From an uncultured Clostridium sp. (GTDB taxonomy: Bacteria; Bacillota; Clostridia; TANB77; CAG-508): a stretch of 64,000 bases of DNA. Where the stretch lies: assembly GCA_900557195.1 (NCBI GenBank), contig USRT01000009.1, forward strand, positions 1-64,000. The letters are read 5' to 3'. The position numbers and the translations under genes were made by a program. Positions 27,670-36,703 of the stretch are shown one piece after another. The notes beneath the pieces are model-generated. The model did no database searches. It was not told the DNA's origin and saw nothing but the letters and a program-made list of their open reading frames with translations. How positions within the stretch are numbered: position 1 is the first letter of the stretch; the number at the start of each line of letters is the position of its first letter.

Positions 27670-29055
27670 TTAGCGTCTACTTCTTGTTCTTCTCTTTCTT
27701 ACATCTTCCTCGTTCATATAATAATAATTACCTTTAGAACTTTTATCATCTTGTACTTTATTAATAACAATACCAGCTACATTTCCTCCAACATCTTCAA
27801 TTTGAGATTTTATTTTAGCTATATCATCAATTTGTGTTTTTTCATGTTCTGTAACAATAAAGCTTGTATCTACTAATCTTGATAGAACGACAGCGTCAGT
27901 TACTAAATTACTAGGAGTAGCATCAAATATAACAATATCACAATTTCTTTTTAATGTTTCAACTGTTTTTATTATTCTATTAGATAATAGTAGTTCTGAA
28001 GAATCATATGTAATACTTCCGCAAGGTAATACACATAAATTATCTAGTTCTGTAGGTTGAACATATTTTGGTAATTCTCCTTCATAATCTTCTATACTAC
28101 TATTAAGAAAATCAGAAAGTCCTGGAACTTGTTTTAATCTAAATTTCTTATGTTGTACACCTTTTCTCATATCTGCATCTACTAATATTGTTCTGTAACC
28201 ACCACGAGCAAATGTTATTGCTAGATTAGTTGCAACCCAGCTCTTTCCTTCTCCTGGTAATGAACTAGTAATTAATACACTTTTTAAATCTCCATCTGAA
28301 CCTTTCATAAACTGCAAATTAGTTCTTAATGATTTAAATCCTTCTGCTATTTGAGATTTTGGATCTAAGTCTATTACTCCTGGTCTAGCATTTTGATTTT
28401 TAGCAAAGCTTGCAAGTGTTTTTATATTTAAAGTTTTTTCTATATCTTTATCATTTTTTACTGTGCTATCAAATAAGTTTAATACTAAAATTACTCCTAC
28501 TGATATAACAAATCCAACTACTGCAAATATTCCTGCATATTTTACAGGATTAATATTACTAGGTGATGATGGAGCTACTGCTTTATCAACAACACGAATA
28601 TTTTCCATATGATAATATTCTTTTACTTGTTCTGAGAAAACTTCTGCAATACTATTTGCTATAGTTGCTGCATCATCTTTATTTGAATCTAATACTGATA
28701 TTTTAAGAATCTCAGTATTTTTAACAGCTTCTATTGTTACATTTTTTCTTAGCTGCCCTACTGATTTATTTAGCTCAATTCTATTAGCTACTTCACTTAA
28801 TACAGTATCACTTTTTACAAGCTCAGTATATGTATATACTAATTTTTGATTTAATGTAACATCAGCTTGTGTAACAGATGATGTACCTTCAGATGATTTT
28901 ACTAATAATAATGTAGTTGCTGCTTTATATTCTGGTGTAGTTATAAAAGCATTATAAATATATCCCACAAACAAAAATGCCATAGTTGTTAAAATAATTA
29001 ATACTTTTTTCTTCCAAAATAATTTTAAAAGCTCTTTTAAATCGATTTCTTCCAT
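27670..29055 (-). CDS. Wzz-tyrosine autokinase fusion (BY-kinase)
   Basis: 461 residues that join in one chain what the neighbouring operon keeps in two: a Wzz domain with two membrane helices (KVLIILTTMAFLFVGYIYNAF; YAGIFAVVGFVISVGVILVLN) and a kinase domain. The kinase has Walker A SSLPGEGKSWVATNLAITF, A' ILVDADMRKGVQHKKF and B DIVIFDATPS. A YYY cluster near the C-terminus (KGNYYYMNEED) is the likely autophosphorylation site. TGC GGA at 28020 holds an out-of-frame CGG and is read normally. It has its own sigma-A promoter. Confidence 0.92.
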   Translation of the reverse strand: MEEIDLKELLKLFWKKKVLIILTTMAFLFVGYIYNAFITTPEYKAATTLLLVKSSEGTSSVTQADVTLNQKLVYTYTELVKSDTVLSEVANRIELNKSVGQLRKNVTIEAVKNTEILKISVLDSNKDDAATIANSIAEVFSEQVKEYYHMENIRVVDKAVAPSSPSNINPVKYAGIFAVVGFVISVGVILVLNLFDSTVKNDKDIEKTLNIKTLASFAKNQNARPGVIDLDPKSQIAEGFKSLRTNLQFMKGSDGDLKSVLITSSLPGEGKSWVATNLAITFARGGYRTILVDADMRKGVQHKKFRLKQVPGLSDFLNSSIEDYEGELPKYVQPTELDNLCVLPCGSITYDSSELLLSNRIIKTVETLKRNCDIVIFDATPSNLVTDAVVLSRLVDTSFIVTEHEKTQIDDIAKIKSQIEDVGGNVAGIVINKVQDDKSSKGNYYYMNEEDVRKRRTRSRR

Positions 29056-29098
29056 TCGTTTATACCTCTTCCTTTGCCTCTTTTAATTTTACTATTGT

Positions 29099-29127
29099 AT
29101 TATATACTAACACTATATAAGTTTCAA
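29099..29127 (-). promoter_or_regulatory. Sigma-A promoter of the tyrosine autokinase gene
   Basis: On the minus strand: TTGAAA (29127-29122), 17-nt spacer, TATAAT (29104-29099), about 45 nt upstream of the ATG. Confidence 0.7.
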
Positions 29128-29178
29128 GATGTTTATATATTTTTTAATAATATTGTAACAAAGATGATATATTTATGT

Positions 29179-29216
29179 TAAAAGTGAGTATTTTCTACAT
29201 TATACTCACTTTTTTA
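29179..29216 (-). terminator. Terminator after the first TIM44-like gene
   Basis: AAAAGTGAGTA pairs with TACTCACTTTT with T-runs on both strands, between the autokinase promoter and the 29291 stop. Confidence 0.75.
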
Positions 29217-29290
29217 TTCATCATTAATAATTCTCTTTACTATATCCAATTTTTTATTAGATGCATTTTTATTAGATTATAATTCATTTT

Positions 29291-29836
29291 TTAACCTTCT
29301 ATTTCTATTAGTATCCAATCATATTCTTCTAATTTAAAAATAGATCCGCAATATTCACATTTACCATTCATAGCAATATCCATATTAGCACCACAACCAG
29401 GACATTTTCTTGCTAGCTCTAAAGTCTTAGCATTTTTTCTTTTTGAAAATATTAATCTCATATTTTTTATTATTCTTACTTCATCATTTCCAGAAACAAG
29501 TTTTTTTGTTTGGTTGTCTAGCTTGTAATCTAAATATTTAGTAAGTAATCTTACTTCTATTTCATAGCTTTCATCATTTTCTATAATTCTCACTATTTCT
29601 GTATCTGAAACATTTAATTCTCCATAAACTTGAATTAGTCCTTCATTATCTAACATTTGTATTTTCTGTTCAAATTTTTTATATAAGTCTTCTGAAAGAA
29701 AATGTTTTACTCTTGTTAAATCTTTTTTCATTACTGCAGTATAAACTTGAATAAAAATATTATCTGCTTTTGCTTTAAATTTTGATTCTGAAAAATCTTT
29801 ATCTTCTCTTAATATTTTATCTATCAAATCTTGCAT
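29291..29836 (-). CDS. TIM44-like domain protein with C-terminal zinc ribbon (soluble)
   Basis: 181 residues. A TIM44-like fold (LREDKDFSESKFKAKADNIFIQVYTAVMKKDLTRVKHFLSEDLYKKF) is followed by a zinc ribbon (CPGCGANMDIAMNGKCEYCG). It is a paralogue of the next gene upstream but has no signal or membrane segment. TIM44-like domains bind membranes or unfolded proteins; the bacterial role is unknown. A TGC GGA is read normally. Confidence 0.75.
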   Translation of the reverse strand: MQDLIDKILREDKDFSESKFKAKADNIFIQVYTAVMKKDLTRVKHFLSEDLYKKFEQKIQMLDNEGLIQVYGELNVSDTEIVRIIENDESYEIEVRLLTKYLDYKLDNQTKKLVSGNDEVRIIKNMRLIFSKRKNAKTLELARKCPGCGANMDIAMNGKCEYCGSIFKLEEYDWILIEIEG

Positions 29837-29869
29837 TATTATTTTTATAAGCTATATTTATATCATTTA

Positions 29870-29902
29870 TATGGAAAGTGCATTATTATAATGCACTTTC
29901 CA
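29870..29902. terminator. Hairpin between the two TIM44-like genes
   Basis: TGGAAAGTGCAT with ATGCACTTTCCA, perfect 12-bp stem. The T-run is on the + strand, so its role for the minus-strand transcript is uncertain. Confidence 0.4.
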
Positions 29903-29968
29903 ATTTTTTATAAAGTAAATTTCTATTTATATAGCTTACTTTTCCTCCTTTTTTATTTTTTAACTATT

Positions 29969-30889
29969 TTATAAGTTTTGTTGATATAATGAAACCTTTT
30001 TAGACATTACCCATTCTGTATTATCATCAACTATTTTAGAGTTACAATATTCACAAATTCCTGATGAATTCACATCAACTTTCGCTCCACAATTTGGGCA
30101 TTTATCTAATTTTGTCTTTTCTAATTTTTCAATAAATGTCATTTCATATACCATTCTTATCTTTCTATTACTATTTCCTCTAACAACTTGTTTTGTATCT
30201 TTTTTAATAATATAGTCATAGAATTCTATAACATATCTTGTAGTTACTTGAAGCATATTATTTTGAAGACTAGCATTAGTTATTGCCGAATTTAATAACT
30301 TAAAGTCTTTCATAATATTTTGTTCACCTTTCATTTCCATGCTAGTTAATTGTGATTCATACATATTAAACATTTCATCTGTTATTATATCTCTTACTTT
30401 ATCTAATTCAAAATTCATCCAAGCATCTTCTATTCTCATATAAATATTAAATCCATTTGATAAGAATTTGTTCACATCGAAATCTGGTAAGTGTTTCTTA
30501 ATTTCATTAATTGCTTGCTCATTATTTGTAACAGGAATTCTATTTGAATTATTTAATGTACCTTTATTTTTATTTGCACTACTAATTGCCGTAAAAATTA
30601 CTATCATAAATATAACAAAAAAGATCATTGAAATAAGAGCTGAAATCCCATTACCACTGCTACTGCTACTACCACTACTACTTCTGCTACCATAACTCCT
30701 ACTGCTATAACTACTGCTACTATGACTACTGCTACTATGACTACTGCTACTACTACTTCCTCCACTATAACTAGAATGATATCCTGCATCAGCATGGCTC
30801 TTATCTTGATAAGAAATAAATGCTGCAGCAAAAATTAGCATCAATGTTACTACAATTTTTAATATACTTTTTAGCCTTTTTCTTCTCAT
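29969..30889 (-). CDS. TIM44-like domain protein, membrane-anchored, with serine-rich linker
   Basis: 306 residues. N-terminal signal/anchor (KSILKIVVTLMLIFAAAFIS), a low-complexity Ser-Gly-His-Tyr stretch (residues 35-80), a second membrane helix (ISALISMIFFVIFMIVIFTAI), then a TIM44-like domain and a C-terminal zinc ribbon (CPNCGAKVDVNSSGICEYCN). The topology would place the Ser-rich stretch outside and the TIM44/zinc part inside. It pairs with the soluble paralogue downstream. Confidence 0.78.
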   Translation of the reverse strand: MRRKRLKSILKIVVTLMLIFAAAFISYQDKSHADAGYHSSYSGGSSSSSSHSSSSHSSSSYSSRSYGSRSSSGSSSSSGNGISALISMIFFVIFMIVIFTAISSANKNKGTLNNSNRIPVTNNEQAINEIKKHLPDFDVNKFLSNGFNIYMRIEDAWMNFELDKVRDIITDEMFNMYESQLTSMEMKGEQNIMKDFKLLNSAITNASLQNNMLQVTTRYVIEFYDYIIKKDTKQVVRGNSNRKIRMVYEMTFIEKLEKTKLDKCPNCGAKVDVNSSGICEYCNSKIVDDNTEWVMSKKVSLYQQNL

Positions 30890-31137
30890 TTTTTACTTTT
30901 CCCCCTTGATTTTTATTTTTATTCAGATTAATATATTTCCACCATTACAATAAAAATACTTCTTTCTTTATTATGTGTATGCAATATCTTTTGTATATTT
31001 ACTAATAATATTATGGTTTTATTTTTTATATCATCTATAATAAAATTTGTTCTATAAAAATTATACAATAATGAGTTTTTTTGTCAATAAGAAATTTTTT
31101 CCTTATAATACTCTGTTTACTGTTTTTAAATAGAAAG

Positions 31138-31166
31138 CCCTGGTAGTAAAAAATTTTCTACCAGGT
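31138..31166 (-). terminator. Possible terminator after the HExxH lipoprotein gene
   Basis: CCTGGTAG and CTACCAGG form an 8-bp stem with an AT-rich loop, about 15 nt beyond the stop codon. Confidence 0.5.
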
Positions 31167-31177
31167 TAATGAGCTTT

Positions 31178-31828
31178 TTATGAATGTTCAAAGCAGGTCT
31201 TTATCTTTTTTTCTAACTCCTTTGATATTTTTTCTTTGCCAAGATAAACTTTATAAAGAGTTTCTAAAGAATCATCTAGCTTTTCAATCTTAGGAGCAGG
31301 ACCATAGTTGCATTTGTTGTAGATTTCATAATTATATTCACAACATACTTTTTCAGTTAGGTTATATACAATGTACTCTGTTAAAGTTACATTATCCTTT
31401 TCATCTAGGCCTTTTATTTTCATGCCATTCTGTCTTTGATAGTGTAACTGTTCATGTACCAATGTGGTTACCATATCCATATCATCTTGTTCAAAATTTA
31501 GATTTAGGTAAATCACACCATTCATTTGCATTCCTCTTGGAAAACTACCTCCATCATACATTTCACAAATGCTTATTGGAATTACTTCTGCCTCTTTAAA
31601 ATCCTCTCCCAAATAAGAAGTCATTATTTTATTACATTCTTCCAAATTTTCTTTGTAATATTCCTGTTCTTCTTCTGGGTTAAGATATTTTATAGACATA
31701 TATCCATACCTAGGATCCTTCAGATATTCTATCCGTTCGCTTGAAACCTGTTCACCTCCATTGCTGCATCCGAAAAGGGATACGATAAATAATGTTAATA
31801 ATCCCATAAGTGTAATTTTTTTGCTCAT
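31178..31828 (-). CDS. Lipoprotein with HExxH zinc-protease motif, foreign-looking codon usage
   Basis: 216 residues. Signal peptide with lipobox (FIVSLFGC at residue 18-21), so it should be anchored outside the cell. TTLVHEQLHYQRQ carries HExxH, the zinc-protease signature, with a possible third ligand in TLTEYIVYNL. A cut substrate is not known. AAAGGAG precedes the ATG at 31828 by 8 nt. Base use is less AT-rich than in resident genes. Codon 32 is CGG (31735-31733), read as Arg; skipping its C would create an immediate TAG. Confidence 0.7.
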   Translation of the reverse strand: MSKKITLMGLLTLFIVSLFGCSNGGEQVSSERIEYLKDPRYGYMSIKYLNPEEEQEYYKENLEECNKIMTSYLGEDFKEAEVIPISICEMYDGGSFPRGMQMNGVIYLNLNFEQDDMDMVTTLVHEQLHYQRQNGMKIKGLDEKDNVTLTEYIVYNLTEKVCCEYNYEIYNKCNYGPAPKIEKLDDSLETLYKVYLGKEKISKELEKKIKTCFEHS

Positions 31829-31940
31829 TACATACACTCCTTTCTAACAATATTATACCACTTTTCATATTTTATGTAAATTTAATTTTATGTATTTACT
31901 TTCCAATTGTATTATAACTATTAAATAATTCTTCACATGC

Positions 31941-31972
31941 AAAAGCCCCCATAAAGGGGGCCTTTTTTGAAA
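31941..31972. terminator. GC-rich bidirectional terminator
   Basis: GCCCCC and GGGGGC pair around ATAAA, with AAAA before and TTTTTT after. Its GC-rich stem differs from the AT-rich terminators elsewhere and lies between two foreign-looking genes. Confidence 0.8.
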
Positions 31973-31997
31973 GGATTTTTTGTAGATTTTCTATTTT

Positions 31998-32897
31998 TTA
32001 TTTATACGTCTTAAAAAATCCACTATTGTTATTGTAATCGATAGTTCCTTCATCAGTGCTATCCACAATAGCAACACTGATGCTCTCATTAGTCTCTTTG
32101 CCAGTTACTATAACCTTATCTCCATATTGTAGATATCTAATGCCATTACTGGTTTTTACCTCTACAATTTGGTCATAGAAAACTAGTATATCTCCAAATT
32201 CTACCAGATCAAAAGATACAACCTTTTTTAGTTCTGGCTGTACGTATCCAACCTCTTTAAATAACCATGGGCTTTCTATATTAATATAGCCAATTCCATT
32301 ATCTATTTGAATAATATACCATTGGTTTTCAGCCCGTGAGACAATTCGAACTTTCTCTCCTGTCTCGATGGTTCCAATCACATATCCACCAACTCCAGAA
32401 CGCACATTCCATGAAATTCCTGAAAACTGTAGAACATCTCCACTTTCATAGTGTGTCACATTATTTGTGTTAGCACTTGTAGTTGTTGTCTGGTTTGTCG
32501 TTATTGGTTCTGTTGTATTAGTTGTTTGAGTTGTCGTCATTATGCTTCCGTTTACAGGTGGCCATATAACGTCTTTCCTTCCAACTGAAACATACGAATT
32601 GTAGAGCAACGTCAAGTAAGCATCCATTATGTCCAACCTACCATTAAAATCCACATCATAAATGCTCAAATCGGCATCTACTTGCATCCCTACAGAACGT
32701 TTAGAATCTGCAAGTAAGATGTAATATGCATCTACTATAGTGATTTTGCCATCACTGTCCGCATCTCCCACGGTCACATTTGTTTCCTCTGCGTATGCAT
32801 GCACAACAGACGGCATCACAAATTTTAACATCATAGCCAAAATAGCCATAATTGTTAATACTGCAATCCACCGTCGTTTGGTTCCTTTATTTACCAT
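31998..32897 (-). CDS. Secreted dockerin-like protein with SH3-type domain, foreign-looking
   Basis: 299 residues. Signal peptide (residues 1-38), then two calcium-loop repeats of dockerin type I (DADSDGKITIVDAYYILL and YDVDFNGRLDIMDAYLTLLY), a Thr-rich linker (TTTQTTNTTEPITTNQTTTT), and a bacterial SH3 domain (SWNVRSGVGGYVIGTIETGEKVRIV). Dockerins dock to cohesins on a scaffold; no cohesin is seen here. AAAGGAGG precedes the ATG. Two CGG codons, codon 9 (32873-32871) and codon 188 (32336-32334), are read straight. Codon use differs from resident genes. Confidence 0.75.
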   Translation of the reverse strand: MVNKGTKRRWIAVLTIMAILAMMLKFVMPSVVHAYAEETNVTVGDADSDGKITIVDAYYILLADSKRSVGMQVDADLSIYDVDFNGRLDIMDAYLTLLYNSYVSVGRKDVIWPPVNGSIMTTTQTTNTTEPITTNQTTTTSANTNNVTHYESGDVLQFSGISWNVRSGVGGYVIGTIETGEKVRIVSRAENQWYIIQIDNGIGYINIESPWLFKEVGYVQPELKKVVSFDLVEFGDILVFYDQIVEVKTSNGIRYLQYGDKVIVTGKETNESISVAIVDSTDEGTIDYNNNSGFFKTYK

Positions 32898-33056
32898 AAA
32901 AAGGAACCTCCTTTCATATATTATTTGATTTCACCTTTTGGCGAATCATAGTATATTATAATATGAATTTACATAAAGTTCAATATTTATTATTTATTTC
33001 TTAAATATAATTAATAAATATTTCATAAACTTTATATAATGTTTTAATTAAAAATT

Positions 33057-34949
33057 CTATTCTTCTACACTTTCTTGCAATTCTTCCCATTTTTCCATAT
33101 TACTATCTATTTTTTTCTTTAATTCATCAATTTCATTTTGTATTCCTTGTACTTTTGCATAATCTGTATATATATCTTCTTTCAATAATTCTTCATTTAG
33201 CATCTTTACTTCTTCCTCATATGCTTCTATATCTCTTTCTAACTTCTTAATTTTGGTTAATATTTTATTTTTCTCTTTTTGCATTAAATATGTATTATTA
33301 ACTACTTTTTCTTTCTTTATCTCTATAACCTTTTCTTGTACTTCTTCTATTTTCTTTTCTTCATATTCATTATATTTCCCATCAAAATATGTAACTTTGT
33401 CTTTTTCAAAAATCAATAAGCAATCTGCAATTTTATTAACAAAAAATCTATCGTGAGATACAAAAATAACTGTTCCATTATATGCTTTTAATAAATTTTC
33501 CAAACTTTCTTTTCCTATAATATCCATATGATTGGTTGGTTCATCTAAAATCAATAAATTTGGACATTTTTTTAAAATCTTACATAATTGTAATCTAACT
33601 TTTTCTCCTCCTGAAAGCATATTTACTTCTTTAAAAACATCTTCTCCAAAAAACATAAATGATGCAAGTGAATTTCTAATTTCAGTAGTTGTTAAATTTG
33701 GAAACTCACTACTAAATTCATCTATTACTGTTTTATTTGAATCTAAGAGTGCCATTTGTTGGTCGAAATATCCTATTTCGACATTATATCCAAAATTGAA
33801 CTCTCCATTTATTTTATCTATTCTATTAACTAAAGTTTTAAGTAATGTAGATTTTCCTATTCCATTTTCTCCAATAATTCCCAGTTTCTGCCCTTTATAT
33901 AGGCTAAAGGATATATTTTGCAACTCTTTATTATAGCCTATCCCTAATTTTCGTACATTCAAAACCTCATTACCACTTTGTTTTTTCACTTCAAAATTTG
34001 TCTTAAATGTTGTTAAATCATATTTGTTTGGTTCTTCTATTTTTACCATTCTTTCAATTTGTTTTAATTTAGACATAGCCATTTTGGCTTTTGTAGGTTT
34101 ATACTTAAATCTGTTTACAATATCATTTAGCCTTTTTATCTCTTTTTGCTGGTATTCATAATCTTTTAATTGTTTTAAATAATTTTCTTTCTTTTTGTTT
34201 TCAAAATATGTATAATCTCCAGAATATTTAGTAATCGTTCCATATTCTATTTCATAAACTTTATTCACAATTCTATCTAAAAACATTCTATCATGTGAAA
34301 CTATAACTACTGCTTTAGGATAATTTTTTAAATATTTTTCTAACCATTCCACAGCTTTTATATCTAAATGGTTTGTTGGCTCATCTAATAAAAGTATATC
34401 TGGTTTACTAAGTAATAACTTTATAAAAGCAATTTTAGTTCTTTGTCCTCCAGAAAACTCACCTATTTTCTTACATTCATCTTCCTTAGAGAACCCAAAC
34501 TTATTTATAGCTGTTTCATATTCTTTTTTATATGTATATCCATCTAAAATTTCATATCTTTCATTTGCTTTAGAATACTCCTTTACTAATTCTTCTGAAG
34601 AATCATTTTGCATTTTTTCTACTAATTTATTTATTTTTTCTTCTAAATCTATAATTGGTTTATATACCTTTAAAATTTCATCTAACATTGTAATATTATC
34701 ATCATCAAACTCTATCTGTTTTAAATATCCAATAACTGGACTCCCTTCTTTATATATGCTAAATTTTTCTTCTCCTGTTCCTTCTTCTAGTAATTCATTG
34801 TTTATAATAGACTTTAACAATGTAGATTTTCCGCTTCCATTTCTACCTACTATAGCTACTTTTTCATTTCCCTTTACTTCAAAATTTATTTCTTCTAATA
34901 TTGTTTCAGCTCCATAAGATACAGATCCGTTTGTTATTCTATAATTCAT
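33057..34949 (-). CDS. ABC-F family ATPase (translation factor/antibiotic resistance type)
   Basis: 630 residues with two ABC domains in one chain and no membrane part, as in ABC-F proteins that act on the ribosome. Domain 1: Walker A VGRNGSGKSTLL, signature FSGGQRTKIAF, Walker B ILLLDEPTNHLD. Domain 2: GENGIGKSTLL, LSGGEKVRLQL, LLILDEPTNHMD. A linker of about 70 residues and a coiled-coil C-terminal tail (from residue 550) follow. Subtype cannot be assigned. ATG at 34949 follows AAGGATG. Confidence 0.9.
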   Translation of the reverse strand: MNYRITNGSVSYGAETILEEINFEVKGNEKVAIVGRNGSGKSTLLKSIINNELLEEGTGEEKFSIYKEGSPVIGYLKQIEFDDDNITMLDEILKVYKPIIDLEEKINKLVEKMQNDSSEELVKEYSKANERYEILDGYTYKKEYETAINKFGFSKEDECKKIGEFSGGQRTKIAFIKLLLSKPDILLLDEPTNHLDIKAVEWLEKYLKNYPKAVVIVSHDRMFLDRIVNKVYEIEYGTITKYSGDYTYFENKKKENYLKQLKDYEYQQKEIKRLNDIVNRFKYKPTKAKMAMSKLKQIERMVKIEEPNKYDLTTFKTNFEVKKQSGNEVLNVRKLGIGYNKELQNISFSLYKGQKLGIIGENGIGKSTLLKTLVNRIDKINGEFNFGYNVEIGYFDQQMALLDSNKTVIDEFSSEFPNLTTTEIRNSLASFMFFGEDVFKEVNMLSGGEKVRLQLCKILKKCPNLLILDEPTNHMDIIGKESLENLLKAYNGTVIFVSHDRFFVNKIADCLLIFEKDKVTYFDGKYNEYEEKKIEEVQEKVIEIKKEKVVNNTYLMQKEKNKILTKIKKLERDIEAYEEEVKMLNEELLKEDIYTDYAKVQGIQNEIDELKKKIDSNMEKWEELQESVEE

Positions 34950-35110
34950 GTTTATCATCCTTACTTTTTTGTTAGTTTATAACTTGCTCCTATTTTAGCA
35001 TAATTTTTTGTAAGTTTCAAAAAAAGTTTACTATATTAGTAAATTGCTCTAATTTTAATAATTAGTACAATTAGTAAGTATAGTAAACTTTTAATATCAA
35101 TAATTATCTA

Positions 35111-35626
35111 TTATATATCTATTGTTTCATCATCTCTAACACTATCTACAATAGCAGAAATTATACCACATTTGTTTGCACCGTGAATATCATTAATAAT
35201 ATTATCTCCTATAACTAAAACATTTTCTGGCTCTAATCCCATTCTATCACATGCATCTAAAAAATATTTCTTTAATGGCTTTTTTGCAAATCCAATATAT
35301 TCAATTCCATTTTCATTTGCAAACTCTTTTACAGAATTATCGTATCCATTTGATAATATTAATACCTTAAATTCCTGTTTCATATATTTTATCCATTCTT
35401 TATTACAATCTGGAATTTTCATCATATCTTGTCTTATTGTTTCATCAACATCTAAAATTATTCCGCCTATTCCATAAGTTGATTTTAATTTTTTTAGTAA
35501 TTCTAAATCTATATCGTTTACTTCTTTTAGTTCTAAATTTGGTTTTATATATTTTCTTAATCTATTATTTATTATATTGTATATTTTTTGTTCTATTAAT
35601 TGTAATATTAGTTTTTCAGATTTCAT
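35111..35626 (-). CDS. HAD phosphatase of the YqeG type
   Basis: 171 residues. DxDxT motif in ILDVDETIRQD, motif II in LILSNGYDNSV, lysine in FAKKPLKKYF, and the metal-binding VIGDNIINDIHGANKCG. YqeG-family HAD-IIIA phosphatase; substrate unknown. Confidence 0.82.
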   Translation of the reverse strand: MKSEKLILQLIEQKIYNIINNRLRKYIKPNLELKEVNDIDLELLKKLKSTYGIGGIILDVDETIRQDMMKIPDCNKEWIKYMKQEFKVLILSNGYDNSVKEFANENGIEYIGFAKKPLKKYFLDACDRMGLEPENVLVIGDNIINDIHGANKCGIISAIVDSVRDDETIDI

Positions 35627-35648
35627 TTTTACATTCCTTTTATAACTG

Positions 35649-36521
35649 CTATTTTTTTAAATTTTCTATTTCTTCTTTTGTTAATCCTGTACATTCAATA
35701 ATTAGTTCTATATCTTTTCCTTTTTCTAACATATTTTTTGCTACTGATTTTTTTCCTTCTCTTCTTCCTTCTTTTCTTCCTTCAATCATACCAGCAGCCT
35801 TTCCATACTCATAACCTTCGTTTACTCTTGAATTCCAATCTCTTATATACTTATCTCTTAAATATGCCTTTTCTCTTTCCTTTTCGTCTTTACTTATTTG
35901 TTCTAGAACTCTTTTTGCAGCTTTTATATCTTCACTCATATTTATTTCCTCCATTTCCTCTGGATTCAAGATAAATTTTAACCAATTCTCTAATTCCTTA
36001 TGTTTGCCTCTTTGGTTATTATTTACCTCTAACTTCTTTAATTCTATTATATGAATTTCCAATTTATCTGTCAATATAATTTCAGAAAATTCATCTTCTC
36101 TTATATGCCAAGCTGTATGATACTTATGTATCTTTGCTAAATTTTTCAAATTAAAATCTGCAATTAATATAGCTATAGTCTTTTTAGTTTTTTTGTATTC
36201 TTGTCCTTTATTTATACTATTATAATATAAATTAGACCAATACCAAAGAATTCTATCTGCCATATAATCACAACTTGCTACTTGCATTTCAATATCAAAA
36301 TTTATATTGGTATCTGCTGTTACTTTAAGATCTAAAATTCCTACTTTATCATCTTGTAATTCTTTTAAAGTTGGTACAGAACTTGCTATTTTTAACGACT
36401 GGTATTTGTCTTCTGTTATAGCCTCTAATAAACTTTGTGTTATAAACTCATTTCCTTTATATCCAAATATTCTTCCAAATACATAATCATTTGTTGGTTT
36501 TAATAATTTTTGTTTTGACAT
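35649..36521 (-). CDS. Rpn-family recombination-promoting nuclease (PD-(D/E)XK, transposase-like)
   Basis: 290 residues. LLKPTNDYVFGRIFG start, then VGILDLKVTADTNINFDIEMQ, the acidic-and-lysine/glutamine core of the PD-(D/E)XK fold, and a charged Gly-Lys-Arg-rich C-terminal end, all typical of the family. These proteins are linked to DNA breaks and recombination and are often mobile. AAAGGAG precedes the ATG at 36521. It lies downstream of a Septu-like pair. Confidence 0.85.
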   Translation of the reverse strand: MSKQKLLKPTNDYVFGRIFGYKGNEFITQSLLEAITEDKYQSLKIASSVPTLKELQDDKVGILDLKVTADTNINFDIEMQVASCDYMADRILWYWSNLYYNSINKGQEYKKTKKTIAILIADFNLKNLAKIHKYHTAWHIREDEFSEIILTDKLEIHIIELKKLEVNNNQRGKHKELENWLKFILNPEEMEEINMSEDIKAAKRVLEQISKDEKEREKAYLRDKYIRDWNSRVNEGYEYGKAAGMIEGRKEGRREGKKSVAKNMLEKGKDIELIIECTGLTKEEIENLKK

Positions 36522-36576
36522 AAAATCACTCCTTTGAAATTTTGGCAAGAATTCGCCTTTAGAATTAAATATTTTG

Positions 36577-36630
36577 AAATAAAAATATAGAGGTAGCTAT
36601 ACTTATTATTTGTATAACCGCCCCTATCTT
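36577..36630. terminator. Hairpin downstream of the Septu-like pair
   Basis: ATAGAGGTAGCTATAC pairs imperfectly with GTATAACCGCCCCTAT. The stem is imperfect, so confidence is modest. Confidence 0.35.
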
Positions 36631-36703
36631 AAAGTTATTATATACTTAGACCATTTTATTTGCAATTATTATCGTATTACAAATTTTTACATTTCATTTA
36701 AAA

